A DNA stretch of 64,000 bases from Bacteroidota bacterium (GTDB lineage: Bacteria > Bacteroidota > Ignavibacteria > Tepidaquicellales > Tepidaquicellaceae), in NCBI GenBank assembly GCA_018266845.1, contig JAFDZO010000013.1, forward strand, positions 62,001 to 126,000. The letters are read 5' to 3'. The notes under the pieces are model-generated. The model did not search any database. It was not told the DNA's origin and saw only the letters and a list, made by a program, of their open reading frames with translations. Positions 44,788 to 53,445 of this stretch are shown piece by piece (positions within the stretch are counted from its first letter, which is position 1; each line of letters opens with the position of its first letter). The translations under genes were made by a program, and so were the position numbers.

Positions 44788-46326
44788 ATGTTCAAAAATT
44801 TTGTAAAGATAGTATTATTTTTGCTTGTATTCTCTAATTTTGTAAAAGCCCAGAACGCAAACGACCTGTACGATATGGGAAAATCCGCTCTTTATAGCGG
44901 CGCATATTCAACAGCTTTAGATTATTTCAATCAGGCATTAGCGCAGCAGCCGAATTACGCAAGCGCTTTGAACTTAAGAGCTTATACTTATTACTTATTG
45001 GGAGATAAGACAAACGCGCTTCTTGATGCCGATAATTCAATACGAATAGACCCGTCTATCTCTGAGGCTTATAACACAAAAGGAATGGTTCTTCTTGATA
45101 CAAAAAACTATCAGGCTGCAATTGATAATTTTAATCTTGCCACTCAATGGAACTCCGCCTACGATTACGCTTATTTCAATAAAGGATTAGCTTATGATGC
45201 TATGGGAGATAAAGCCGGAGCAATTGCAAGCTACGAATCTGCATTAAGCTTCCAGCCCAATAACTCGTATGCGTATAATTCGCTGGGCAAGCTTTACTAT
45301 TCGCAGGGCAACAATGATTTAGCATTGGGAAACTTTTTCAAAGCAATTTATTTTGACCCGAACAATGCCGATGCTTATTATAACAGAAGCAAAATTTATC
45401 ACTACAACAAAGAGTACGATAAAGAAATAGGAGATTTAATCAAAGCGGTTGAGCTGAATCCTTCTAATTTTGATTATAGAATGGCTCTTGGAGAGGCTCA
45501 TCTTGCAGTCGGCGATTACGGCAATGCATGGATAGATTATGATAATGCAAAGCAGCTTGGACCGTATAGCGCGCTTGCATTTTTAAAAAGCGGATTTGTT
45601 AATAACTATTTCAAGAACTCCGATAAGTCCATTAACGATTTTACCAAAGCAATTGAGCTTAACTCTTCCTCATACGAAGCTTATTACGGCAGAGGAATTG
45701 CTTATTATGATTCAAGGGAATTTGATAAAGCAAGACAGGATTTTGTAAAGGCGAGGGATTTGAATTCAGGGTATGCCGAAGCGTATAATGGTTTGGGAAT
45801 GTCTGATGCGCAGGCAGGAAATAATGCCGATGATTTGAGTAACTTTAATAAAGCTATCGAACTTAATTCAGGTCTGAAAGACGCTTATGTAAACAGAGCT
45901 AACTTATACTTCGGCATGAAAGAGTATGAATCTGCGCTGAATGATTATACCGCTGCGTTAAATATGGACCCGAAAAATGCGTCTTTGTTTGTGCAGCGCG
46001 GGCTTGTATTCAATGACATGCAAAAATATGATTTGGCTATTGAGGATTATAACAGGGCGCTTGAGATTATACCTGATTTCGCCTATGCTTTTAATAACAG
46101 GGGAATGGCATACCGCTCGTTGGGTGAGTATAAGAAAGCAATAAAAGATTTTAACCGCGCAATTTCAATTGACCCTAATTATGCCTTTGCCTATCAGAAC
46201 AGGGGATACACATATATGGATATGGGGAGAAGAGGAGATGCCGCAAGTGATTTTCAGGAAGCAATTAGAATAAATCCGGCGTATCAAAATTCACTTCAGC
46301 CGGTTATAGATAGTTTGTATCAATAA
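44788..46326 (+). CDS. Secreted tetratricopeptide-repeat protein
   Basis: A 512-residue protein with a signal peptide (hydrophobic run ending FVKAQ) followed by about a dozen TPR units of 34 residues, e.g. AYNTKGMVLLDTKNYQAAI and AFNNRGMAYRSLGEYKKAI. The repeats span the whole mature protein; there is no catalytic domain. It most likely is a periplasmic scaffold. Its own promoter should lie in the 94-base gap after the Usp gene. Confidence 0.88.
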   Translation: MFKNFVKIVLFLLVFSNFVKAQNANDLYDMGKSALYSGAYSTALDYFNQALAQQPNYASALNLRAYTYYLLGDKTNALLDADNSIRIDPSISEAYNTKGMVLLDTKNYQAAIDNFNLATQWNSAYDYAYFNKGLAYDAMGDKAGAIASYESALSFQPNNSYAYNSLGKLYYSQGNNDLALGNFFKAIYFDPNNADAYYNRSKIYHYNKEYDKEIGDLIKAVELNPSNFDYRMALGEAHLAVGDYGNAWIDYDNAKQLGPYSALAFLKSGFVNNYFKNSDKSINDFTKAIELNSSSYEAYYGRGIAYYDSREFDKARQDFVKARDLNSGYAEAYNGLGMSDAQAGNNADDLSNFNKAIELNSGLKDAYVNRANLYFGMKEYESALNDYTAALNMDPKNASLFVQRGLVFNDMQKYDLAIEDYNRALEIIPDFAYAFNNRGMAYRSLGEYKKAIKDFNRAISIDPNYAFAYQNRGYTYMDMGRRGDAASDFQEAIRINPAYQNSLQPVIDSLYQ

Positions 46327-46335
46327 ATAAATTTA

Positions 46336-46369
46336 TTTCTCCTTTCCGGAAAAATTCGGAAAGGAGAAA
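46336..46369. terminator. Hairpin between convergent genes, possible terminator
   Basis: Thirteen-base stem TTTCTCCTTTCCG/CGGAAAGGAGAAA. No T-tract follows on either strand, so termination would be atypical. Confidence 0.45.
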
Positions 46370-46375
46370 ATAAAA

Positions 46376-46759
46376 TCATTTCAAACTTGCGCCCTTCATA
46401 GAGTACCACGGATGAACTTCGTAAATTAGATACCCTTCCTGAATATAAACATCCTCCTGAAGAAGCTCTTTAATTTCATCCTCATCTTTTACGTCCATTA
46501 TGAAAATACCGCGAAGTTCAGTCTTATCTAAAAATGGTCCTGCAATGTGCACCTTGCCCATATCTGCCATTCGTTTGATATTATTCATGTGTCCTTCCTG
46601 ATATTTGCGCATCTTTGCTGTATCGCTATAGTCTTTGTTCGGACCAGATTTAAGAAAAACGAAAAAATATTTTTTCATTTCCCCGTCTTTTATTCCGTCT
46701 TGCGCTTTTGCGTTTCCCATAAAAATAAAAAGCGCAATTATTAATAAAAATTTTTTCAT
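46376..46759 (-). CDS. Secreted YCII-related protein
   Basis: A 127-residue protein: signal peptide MKKFLLIIALFIFMGNAKAQ, then a YCII-type ferredoxin-like domain with HMNNIKRMADMGKVHIAGPF and RGIFIMDVKDEDEIKELL. Most YCII proteins are cytoplasmic, so the signal peptide is notable. It is the last of three minus-strand genes with short gaps. Enzymatic role unknown. Confidence 0.8.
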   Translation of the reverse strand: MKKFLLIIALFIFMGNAKAQDGIKDGEMKKYFFVFLKSGPNKDYSDTAKMRKYQEGHMNNIKRMADMGKVHIAGPFLDKTELRGIFIMDVKDEDEIKELLQEDVYIQEGYLIYEVHPWYSMKGASLK

Positions 46760-46765
46760 AGTTTT

Positions 46766-47176
46766 CTATTTCCATACCCCTATAATTGCTCCCGATGCGG
46801 TAAAGCAAATAATATTGTATGTAGAGTTAATAAAAAAGAATTTTAGAGATTTTCTTTCAAACAGGTAAAGCACTCCGAGTGAAGCAGCAACCCACCCGAA
46901 TCCAGTAAGGAAACCGGCAATTATTCCGAATTTTAAATCTGATTTTGGTCCGAGAAACATTGCAAGATTGAATACGGAAATAAAAATTAATAAAAGCGCC
47001 CCTCCGAAAATTACAGCCATATTTGAATTTTTCAACCGTTCATCCGAAAGACCGGCTTCTCTTTGCCATACTTTGCCGAAAAGAACAGGCGAGTACCACA
47101 CTGCTCCAATAATGAATGAGAGAAGTGTAGCGGCTATAATCGCTAACCAGTTAAGTGTTTGAAATGAGTTCTCCAT
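46766..47176 (-). CDS. DUF1761-family membrane protein
   Basis: A 136-residue protein with four membrane helices and the DUF1761 start NWLAIIAATLLSFIIGAVWYSP. These are small inner-membrane proteins of unknown function. It lies between a VOC-family gene and the YCII gene on the same strand, with gaps of 6 and 18 bases. Confidence 0.82.
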   Translation of the reverse strand: MENSFQTLNWLAIIAATLLSFIIGAVWYSPVLFGKVWQREAGLSDERLKNSNMAVIFGGALLLIFISVFNLAMFLGPKSDLKFGIIAGFLTGFGWVAASLGVLYLFERKSLKFFFINSTYNIICFTASGAIIGVWK

Positions 47177-47194
47177 AATTTTTTAGGAATTGTT

Positions 47195-47548
47195 TTAGAT
47201 TTTCTGCCAAATACCCATCAGATTTCCGTCAGGGTCTTTGAAATACGCAAGCAGTCCTATTTGAGGAAATTCAGTTTTGGGTACTACAAGTTCACAGCCG
47301 TTTTTCTTTATAGCTTCTATTGTCTCGTCTATATCTGTAACTAATATTGAGTTAGTTAAAGGATGCTCTGGCGCTCTTTTTTTAATGATGGCTCCGTTAA
47401 TTCCCGGAGCATCTTCAGGTCCGGCTTCAACAAGCCAATAAGCTTCATCACCCCATTTGCTAAATTTCCATCCGAATACATTTGCGTAGAAATCCATTGA
47501 TTTCTGCGGCTCGTCTGAGGGAATTTCAAAGTGAACTACTTTTGCCAT
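47195..47548 (-). CDS. VOC-family protein
   Basis: A 117-residue VOC protein: VVHFEIPSDEPQKSMDFYANVFGW at the start and GLLAYFKDPDGNLMGIW at the end, with His and Glu/Asp at metal-site positions. It is first in a three-gene minus-strand unit. It differs from the VOC protein at 12645-12998. Substrate unknown. Confidence 0.85.
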   Translation of the reverse strand: MAKVVHFEIPSDEPQKSMDFYANVFGWKFSKWGDEAYWLVEAGPEDAPGINGAIIKKRAPEHPLTNSILVTDIDETIEAIKKNGCELVVPKTEFPQIGLLAYFKDPDGNLMGIWQKI

Positions 47549-47747
47549 AAATTTTTATTTTAATTTTGAAATTAGCGAATAAAAGTTAGACAAAAAAAGC
47601 AGCGTGATTGTGACTGAAAATTATTAAAAGCTATAAAATATTTAAAAAAGCAATAAATTCTTTTTTTATTTCCCTCAAGCGGAAAAAAACCTTTCCGAAA
47701 CGGAATAAATATATTCTCTTATTAATCTTTTCTCTTTATTTTTGCTT

Positions 47748-48782
47748 ATGGAAAAAATTGAGGTAAAGGATAAGTTCATTGTCTTCATAGGCTCTGTCTT
47801 TTTCGGAGTAGTAATACCAAATGCTTCAGGACTGATTAATAACTCTTTGTTTGCATTTCCCTTTTTAATTTTCGCTTATTGCTATTATATCGCAGCTGCG
47901 TTCTCAATATGGTGCGGCAACAGATTTATTATATTTTATCTTCAGAAAAAAGTTGACTGGCTTCATAATCCTTTTAAAAAAGTTATATATATTGTTACTT
48001 CCAACATTGTTTATACCTCGATAGTGCTAATTGTTTTTATATCGGTCTGGTATTCTGTTATCCTTAATACTGAAATAAACCGGCAGGTAATTCTCATCAA
48101 TATTCTCATTTGTGTCGTTTGTGTTTTTTTCATCACGCACATTTATGAAACATTCTTCTTAATCAAAGCCCGCGAATCGGATAAAGTAAAAGAGGAGCAG
48201 CTTGAGCGCGCAAAAATTCAGGCGGAACTTGAAGCGCTAAAAAATCAGATTGACCCGCATTTTATGTTCAACTCTTTAAATAACCTTACTCATCTGATAG
48301 ATGTTTCACCGGGTATTGCAAAGCAGTATGTCGAAAATCTCGCAGATGTTTACAGGTACATTTTAAGAAACAAAGATAATAAGCTTGTGCTTCTGGAGGA
48401 TGAAATATTTTTTCTCAACAGGTATTTCTCTCTCCTCAGCCTTAGGTATTCTGATAATTTATCTCTGGGAATGTTTTTAAATAAAGAAGATTTCTCGAAG
48501 TATTTGATTCCTCCCGTTTCGATTATGACAGCAGTTGAAAATGCTGTGAAGCATAACGAAGTATCGGAAGAAAATCCTCTTGAACTGGATATTGAGCTAA
48601 TCAACGATAGCTTGATCATTATGAATAAAGTTAATGCAAAAAAGTCCGTAAGGGAGTCATCAAAGATAGGCTTAAAAAATCTTGCTGAAAGATTTAAAAT
48701 TATCACAGGAAAAGATATAAGCTATTCCTTCGATAAAGGCAGTTTTATATTAAATCTTCCTATGCTAAAACTAAATTATTAG
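47748..48782 (+). CDS. LytS/YpdA-type sensor histidine kinase
   Basis: A 344-residue kinase; the ATG at 47748 is preferred over a TTG six bases earlier. Four membrane helices in the first 140 residues act as sensor, followed by a short coiled coil (EEQLERAKIQAELEALK), then the His_kinase motif NQIDPHFMFNSLNNL with the phospho-His, N-box VSIMTAVENAVKHNE and G-box SSKIGLKNLAERF. Its partner LytTR regulator starts three bases after the stop. The signal sensed is unknown. Confidence 0.92.
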   Translation: MEKIEVKDKFIVFIGSVFFGVVIPNASGLINNSLFAFPFLIFAYCYYIAAAFSIWCGNRFIIFYLQKKVDWLHNPFKKVIYIVTSNIVYTSIVLIVFISVWYSVILNTEINRQVILINILICVVCVFFITHIYETFFLIKARESDKVKEEQLERAKIQAELEALKNQIDPHFMFNSLNNLTHLIDVSPGIAKQYVENLADVYRYILRNKDNKLVLLEDEIFFLNRYFSLLSLRYSDNLSLGMFLNKEDFSKYLIPPVSIMTAVENAVKHNEVSEENPLELDIELINDSLIIMNKVNAKKSVRESSKIGLKNLAERFKIITGKDISYSFDKGSFILNLPMLKLNY

Positions 48783-48785
48783 GAA

Positions 48786-49535
48786 GTGAACGTATTAATT
48801 ATAGAAGACGAAGCTCCGGCTGCCGATAAGCTGGAAAATATGCTGCGGGAGTTAAACCCCGGCATAAAAGTTTTGGCAAAGCTGAAGAGTGTAAAGGAAA
48901 GTATTAAATGGTTCAGTGAAAACAAATCTCCTGAAGCTGCTTTCGTTGATGTGCAGCTTTCCGATGAAAGTTCTTTTGAGCTTTTCAGAATCATACAGCC
49001 TGATTTTCCTGTAATTTTTACAACAGCTTTCGATGATTATGTTTTGAAATCGTTTGAGTATAACTCTATAGACTATCTCTTAAAACCGTATTCAAAAGAA
49101 AAGCTAAAGAGAGCTTTGCAAAAAATGAATACGCTGGAATCTGTTTTCGTCAGGAAGAAATTAAATGAGATTACCGGTGAGAATTTATGCAAGGAGTACA
49201 AAAGCAGATTTATTGTCAAAAAAGGTCTTGAGAATATTGCTCTAAAACCGGAGGATATTTCTTATTTCTTTTCCGAATTCAAAATTACATTCATCAGAGA
49301 TTTCAACCGCAATAAGTACATTATAGACAACAGCCTCTCGGAATTAATGTGCGTATTGAATCCCGAAATATTTTTCCGCGCTAACAGGCAATATATTGTA
49401 AATAAAAATTCAATTGTGAAATTTAAAACAGAATCGGGGAAGATAATCCTTTCACTAACGCCTGAAACAGATGATGTAACTGTAAGCAAGGAAAATGCCG
49501 CCGAGTTCAGGAAGTGGATAAAAGAATCTAAATAA
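48786..49535 (+). CDS. LytTR-family response regulator
   Basis: A 249-residue regulator starting with GTG: receiver with acidic pocket IIEDEAPAADK, phospho-Asp in AAFVDVQLSDES and the Lys in LLKPYSKEKL, then a LytTR DNA-binding domain (FRANRQYIVNKNSIV). It is co-transcribed with the kinase and would bind paired LytTR-type sites. Its last eight bases overlap the convergent small membrane-protein gene. Confidence 0.93.
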   Translation: MNVLIIEDEAPAADKLENMLRELNPGIKVLAKLKSVKESIKWFSENKSPEAAFVDVQLSDESSFELFRIIQPDFPVIFTTAFDDYVLKSFEYNSIDYLLKPYSKEKLKRALQKMNTLESVFVRKKLNEITGENLCKEYKSRFIVKKGLENIALKPEDISYFFSEFKITFIRDFNRNKYIIDNSLSELMCVLNPEIFFRANRQYIVNKNSIVKFKTESGKIILSLTPETDDVTVSKENAAEFRKWIKESK

Positions 49536-49791
49536 GATTTTTATCCAATACTTTTTTCAACTCGTAGAGTTCATCGTGCTGTTCTTTGGTAAGTTCTTTT
49601 ATCTCCTTATTAACCATCTGAAAATAAATGTCCTCAAATTCAGCCCGTGTTTTCACTTCCAGCAGCCTCAGCTTAATCTGCTCAAAAAGAAACTGCTGCT
49701 TTTTTTTGTGGTTTGTATGTACTACTATAAATCCGATGATGCCGATAATAGCAACGGCTAAAGTCATTATTACGTAAAATTCGCCGCTCAT
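49528..49791 (-). CDS. Small single-span membrane protein of unknown function
   Basis: An 87-residue protein: one hydrophobic helix at residues 6-24 (VIMTLAVAIIGIIGFIVV) followed by a positively charged stretch (HTNHKKKQQ) and a predicted coiled coil to the end. The charge pattern places the helical tail in the cytoplasm. It resembles no family I know. It overlaps the end of the LytTR gene by eight bases on the other strand. Confidence 0.6.
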   Translation of the reverse strand: MSGEFYVIMTLAVAIIGIIGFIVVHTNHKKKQQFLFEQIKLRLLEVKTRAEFEDIYFQMVNKEIKELTKEQHDELYELKKVLDKNLI

Positions 49792-50119
49792 AGTGGGGAT
49801 AATAAATTTTGCTAAAAATAGTATGCTGTATGAAAATTAACAACACATTTTTTGATAAAAATTAATTTTTCTCATCACGCGGCAAAAATCGAGATTTAAA
49901 TGTGAATTTAAAAGCATTCCGCTAAAGCTCGACAAGAAGAACGCATATTTTAATATAAAGTAAAAAATTGATTTCAATATAAAAAAATGAATCATCATTG
50001 CAGCCAAAGAAGCTATAACCGGAAACCCGTGAACGGGATTTTTTATATCTTAAAATTAGAATTAATATTTTTGTATTTTATTAATAGTTTTATACAAATT
50101 TTTTTTTTGACAATTATTG
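49792..50119. other. 328-base gap upstream of cbpA with one terminator-like hairpin
   Basis: AT-rich sequence without a plausible gene. It contains a hairpin followed by T residues at 50023-50044. The part directly before the J-protein gene is T-rich with no clear ribosome binding site. Confidence 0.5.
50023..50044 (+). terminator. Weak terminator-like hairpin
   Basis: CCCG, tetraloop TGAA, CGGG, then A and six T residues. It could end a short transcript or act as an attenuator before the J-protein gene. Confidence 0.35.
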
Positions 50120-51064
50120 ATGGAATATAGAGATTATTATAAAATTCTCGGAGTAGAAAAATCTGCATCGCAGGATGAAATAAAAAAAGCTTACAGAAAA
50201 CTTGCCATAAAATACCACCCGGATAAAAATGCGGGAAATAAGGAGGCTGAAGAAAAATTCAAAGAGATTAACGAAGCCAACGAAGTATTAAGCGACCCTG
50301 ATAAAAGAAAAAAATACGATGAGCTGGGCGAGAACTGGAAATACTATCAGCAAGCCGGGGGACAATCTCAGGATTTTGACTGGTCGCGTTATGCAAATCA
50401 TGGCGGCGGCGGAAGCCATTACACAAGCGGTAACTTCAGCGGATTCGAGGGCTTTGGCGGCGGCGGATTTTCCGACTTCTTTGAAACTTTATTTGGCGGC
50501 GGATTTTCGCAGGGCGGCGGCGCACGAAGAGGGGGAAGAAGAAGCGCTTCCATGCGGGGTGAGGATATGCGCGCAGCTCTTTCAATCACTCTCGAAGAAG
50601 CATATAACGGCGTAGAAAAGCTTTTTACTATTGACGGGCAGTCAATAAAATTAAAAATAAAACCGGGTATTCCTGATGGACAAGTTTTACGGCTTTCCGG
50701 TAAGGGATATGCAGGAACAGGCGGCGGCGCGCATGGAGACTTGCTGCTATCTATCACTGTTGAAAAAGATAACCGTTACGAAAGGAAAGGCGCCGATCTC
50801 TATACGGATATTCACGTTGATATTGTTACTGCCGAGCTTGGCGGTAAAGCTGAAGTGAAAACTTTTAAAGGGACAGTGAAGGTAAACATTGCCAAAGAAA
50901 CCGATAACGGAAAAACTTTACGGCTTCCCGGAATGGGTATGCCCGTTTACGGAAAAGAAAATCACTTCGGTGATTTGTATGTGAAGGTAAATCTTACTAT
51001 CAGAAAAAATCTTTCAGATAAGGAAGAAAAGCTTTTTAAAGAACTGGCAAGCCTAAGAAAATAA
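50120..51064 (+). CDS. cbpA: CbpA-type J-domain co-chaperone
   Basis: A 314-residue DnaJ-like protein without zinc fingers; the ATG at 50120 is preferred over an in-frame TTG three bases earlier. J domain at 3-70 ([25 protein letters not shown]), Gly/Phe-rich linker at about 95-145, then two beta-sandwich substrate domains ([27 protein letters not shown]). It delivers clients to DnaK. Unlike the J-protein at 35162-35662 it is soluble. The exchanger gene follows after 11 bases. Confidence 0.9.
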   Translation: MEYRDYYKILGVEKSASQDEIKKAYRKLAIKYHPDKNAGNKEAEEKFKEINEANEVLSDPDKRKKYDELGENWKYYQQAGGQSQDFDWSRYANHGGGGSHYTSGNFSGFEGFGGGGFSDFFETLFGGGFSQGGGARRGGRRSASMRGEDMRAALSITLEEAYNGVEKLFTIDGQSIKLKIKPGIPDGQVLRLSGKGYAGTGGGAHGDLLLSITVEKDNRYERKGADLYTDIHVDIVTAELGGKAEVKTFKGTVKVNIAKETDNGKTLRLPGMGMPVYGKENHFGDLYVKVNLTIRKNLSDKEEKLFKELASLRK

Positions 51065-51075
51065 TCAAAACAATT

Positions 51076-52167
51076 TTGTTGAAATTAATAAAAAACGAGT
51101 TAAGCACAGTAATAGCTTTTGTTTCTCTGCTTATTATTTTTCTTTTTGTAGATTTTAAGGCAGGAGTCTTAAGTTCAATCTCCGTTTCGATTATTTTTTT
51201 CTTATTGGTGCTTGCTATCATTTTGTATGCTGCTATCGGAGTTGTTCACCATGCAGAGGCGCTCGCACATTTGTTCGGAGAGCCGTATGGCACGCTGATT
51301 CTCACCTTATCGGCAGTTACAGTTGAAATCATTATGGTGCTTGCTATGATTTTCCACGGCGACCCCGACCCTACCTTAGCGCGGGATACGGTTTTTTCCA
51401 CTCTGATGATTTTGGTTAATGGCTTGGTGGGGATTTCGCTTTTTCTGGGAGGAATGAAGTTTAGGGAGCAGAAGTATAATTTTAAAAGCACTAATTCTTT
51501 TCTCACTCTTATTATTGTAATGTTCAGCTTAGGTTTTTTCTTTCCGACCTTTTTGAAGCCTGAATCTCTTCAAACTTACTTTGTTTTCATTATAATAACA
51601 TTTTTAGTAGTATATTTCTTTTTTCTTCGTCTTCAGACAAAAGAACACAGCTATTTCTTTTCATATACGGCTGATGCTAAGTCAGCCGGCTCAGGGCATG
51701 AATTCAAAAAAAAACTTCAAAGCAAGAAGTATCACATTGCTTTGCTCATAATAACTATTACGTTAGTTTCGGTGCTTGCCCATTATCTTTCAATTGCTGT
51801 TGATAATCTTTCGGATATAAATCACCTTCCTTCTGAATTCGGGGCTATAATAATTGCTATTGTTATTGTGTCTCCTGAAGGTTTGACTGCAATCAGGGCT
51901 GCCTTGAAAAACGATATGCAGAGAACGATTAATATTTCTCTTGGCTCTACCATTTCCACAATTGCTCTTACAATTCCGGCAATTCTATTCGTCTGTATGT
52001 TTGCTCACAGGGATATTTCTATGGGGCTTACACCGGTTCAGTCTATTCTTATAGTTACATCAATCTTTATAAGTCTAATCACAACTAAAACAGGAGAGAC
52101 AAATGCCTTGCAGGGGCTGGTTCACTTCGTGCTGTTTGTAACATATATTGTGCTGATATTTATTTGA
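51076..52167 (+). CDS. chaA: ChaA-type calcium/proton exchanger
   Basis: A 363-residue CAX/ChaA-family antiporter with about eleven helices and the two inverted alpha repeats: GEPYGTLILTLSAVTVEII near residue 70 and VSPEGLTAIRAALKNDM near 275, each with the conserved Glu of the ion pathway. ChaA exports Ca2+, Na+ or K+ for protons. The start is TTG (another TTG follows immediately). It shares a likely transcript with the J-protein. Confidence 0.88.
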   Translation: MLKLIKNELSTVIAFVSLLIIFLFVDFKAGVLSSISVSIIFFLLVLAIILYAAIGVVHHAEALAHLFGEPYGTLILTLSAVTVEIIMVLAMIFHGDPDPTLARDTVFSTLMILVNGLVGISLFLGGMKFREQKYNFKSTNSFLTLIIVMFSLGFFFPTFLKPESLQTYFVFIIITFLVVYFFFLRLQTKEHSYFFSYTADAKSAGSGHEFKKKLQSKKYHIALLIITITLVSVLAHYLSIAVDNLSDINHLPSEFGAIIIAIVIVSPEGLTAIRAALKNDMQRTINISLGSTISTIALTIPAILFVCMFAHRDISMGLTPVQSILIVTSIFISLITTKTGETNALQGLVHFVLFVTYIVLIFI

Positions 52168-52182
52168 AGAATGTTCTTAAAG

Positions 52183-52222
52183 GAAAATAGCAGGGAGACG
52201 GCTCCCCCTGCTATTTTCATTC
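52183..52222. terminator. Bidirectional terminator
   Basis: Twelve-base stem AAAATAGCAGGG/CCCTGCTATTTT between the exchanger gene and the convergent CAP operon, with A and T runs suited to both strands. Confidence 0.85.
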
Positions 52223-52237
52223 CTTCAGACAGCCCTA

Positions 52238-52405
52238 TTATCTGTCAACGTCTATGCGCTCACCTCCTTTGGTAAGACGTGATTCTGCCTTAGGCGGTTC
52301 GGAATTGTTCTCGATAAACTCTTCAAGTGAAATTATACTCTTGTTCAGATTTATTAGGGTAAGCTCAAACGAAGAACTTTTCAGTTGTTTTATTTTTTTC
52401 TTCAT
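52238..52405 (-). CDS. Small ORF (55 codons) coupled to the CAP-domain gene
   Basis: A 55-residue ORF starting MKKKIKQLKSSSFELTLINL. It is polar, with a basic N-terminus and a C-terminal segment LTKGGERIDVDR containing a Gly-Gly pair. Its ATG lies five bases after the CAP gene stop and it ends before a terminator, so it would be the second gene of that operon. It resembles in style the leader-type short peptides of Bacteroidota (KKK start, helical leader, GG), but no modification or export gene adjoins it. Could be a real small protein or a chance frame. Confidence 0.5.
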   Translation of the reverse strand: MKKKIKQLKSSSFELTLINLNKSIISLEEFIENNSEPPKAESRLTKGGERIDVDR

Positions 52406-52410
52406 AATCT

Positions 52411-53406
52411 TTAATACCAGACTGCCGTGGTGTACCACATTCCGTCGCTTCCTTTTGCAAGCCCAAATCCTATGTGGGTTACAGGGGTTTCTATATTCCA
52501 GAACGGCTTGTAATGTGTTTCACTGCTCATCCAGTTATCGGGAGTGTCGAACAATTCTCCGTTGGCGCAGGCTTCATAGCTTGTTCCCATTATTCCGTTT
52601 TTTTCCATTCTTTCGCCGTAATCTTTATAGCTTGCATGGTCATGAGTTACCTTGTTTATCTTTGCCTGATACTCTGCCTGTTCCTGCGCCGCCTGATTTA
52701 AGTCATCTGCAAGCATGAAAGGAGCTAATCCCGTAGGCAAGTTTAAATCCTGTTTGCATCCTCTTTCTCTTCTGTAGTTTTGATTTGCTCTGCCTTCATT
52801 TGCAATTATAAGCATGCACTTGCGGGCTTCATCAATTTCCTCCATTGTTAAAGTAGATTTTTTGCTCAGCTCTTTTAGTCTCCATATTGCCTCGACTTCT
52901 TTTTTGGGTGCTCCTGTAGTTCCGTCTAAGTTAGTTGCAACATCAGGAGCGCTGCTGCCGTCAATCTCTACCATTATTACTGTAGCATATCCCCAGTCGT
53001 CATTCATTTTTAGTTTTATAGGAGCCAGTCCGCTGTTTACAAAATTACTAAAAGCCGGGTCAGAAGTTGAAACTTCTACCCAGTCAGCGCCTAAACCCGA
53101 TTCAGTCAGCCAGGTAAAATCTGCCGTGCCGAATTTTTCCCATCCGATTTCATTTTTATAAAATGTATAGTCTTTGCCGTTAATATTATTTGTAAATTTA
53201 TTGTAGCGTGGTTTTGAGTCTACTGCTTTGCTGTCGCTTTTCATAACAACTTTTGTTGCAACATCATTCGGCACTTTAATATCGTATCTTAATTGAGTGC
53301 CGTCTTTGCGTCCCATCCAGTAAGTTTTCTGGGCAAAAGTTTGCCCCCCTGCCATAAAAATAAGGCAGAGGAGAATTGTTAGTTTGAGAGATAAAATTTT
53401 GTTCAT
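52411..53406 (-). CDS. Secreted CAP/SCP-domain protein
   Basis: A 331-residue secreted protein (signal peptide ending TFAQ). Residues 25-170 are an unrecognised beta-rich domain; residues 190-331 are a CAP (SCP/PR-1) domain: NEGRANQNYRRERG, LNQAAQEQAEYQ, VTHDHASYKDYGERM, THIGFGLAKG and YTTAVWY. The His and Glu residues of the CAP cavity are present. Bacterial CAP proteins are extracellular and may bind lipids or cleave proteins. No T9SS tail. Divergent promoters are not involved; it reads the same way as the SBBP protein upstream. Confidence 0.85.
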   Translation of the reverse strand: MNKILSLKLTILLCLIFMAGGQTFAQKTYWMGRKDGTQLRYDIKVPNDVATKVVMKSDSKAVDSKPRYNKFTNNINGKDYTFYKNEIGWEKFGTADFTWLTESGLGADWVEVSTSDPAFSNFVNSGLAPIKLKMNDDWGYATVIMVEIDGSSAPDVATNLDGTTGAPKKEVEAIWRLKELSKKSTLTMEEIDEARKCMLIIANEGRANQNYRRERGCKQDLNLPTGLAPFMLADDLNQAAQEQAEYQAKINKVTHDHASYKDYGERMEKNGIMGTSYEACANGELFDTPDNWMSSETHYKPFWNIETPVTHIGFGLAKGSDGMWYTTAVWY

Positions 53407-53445
53407 AGAAATTTGATAGGGTTTAAAATTTTTAATAAATTAAAA

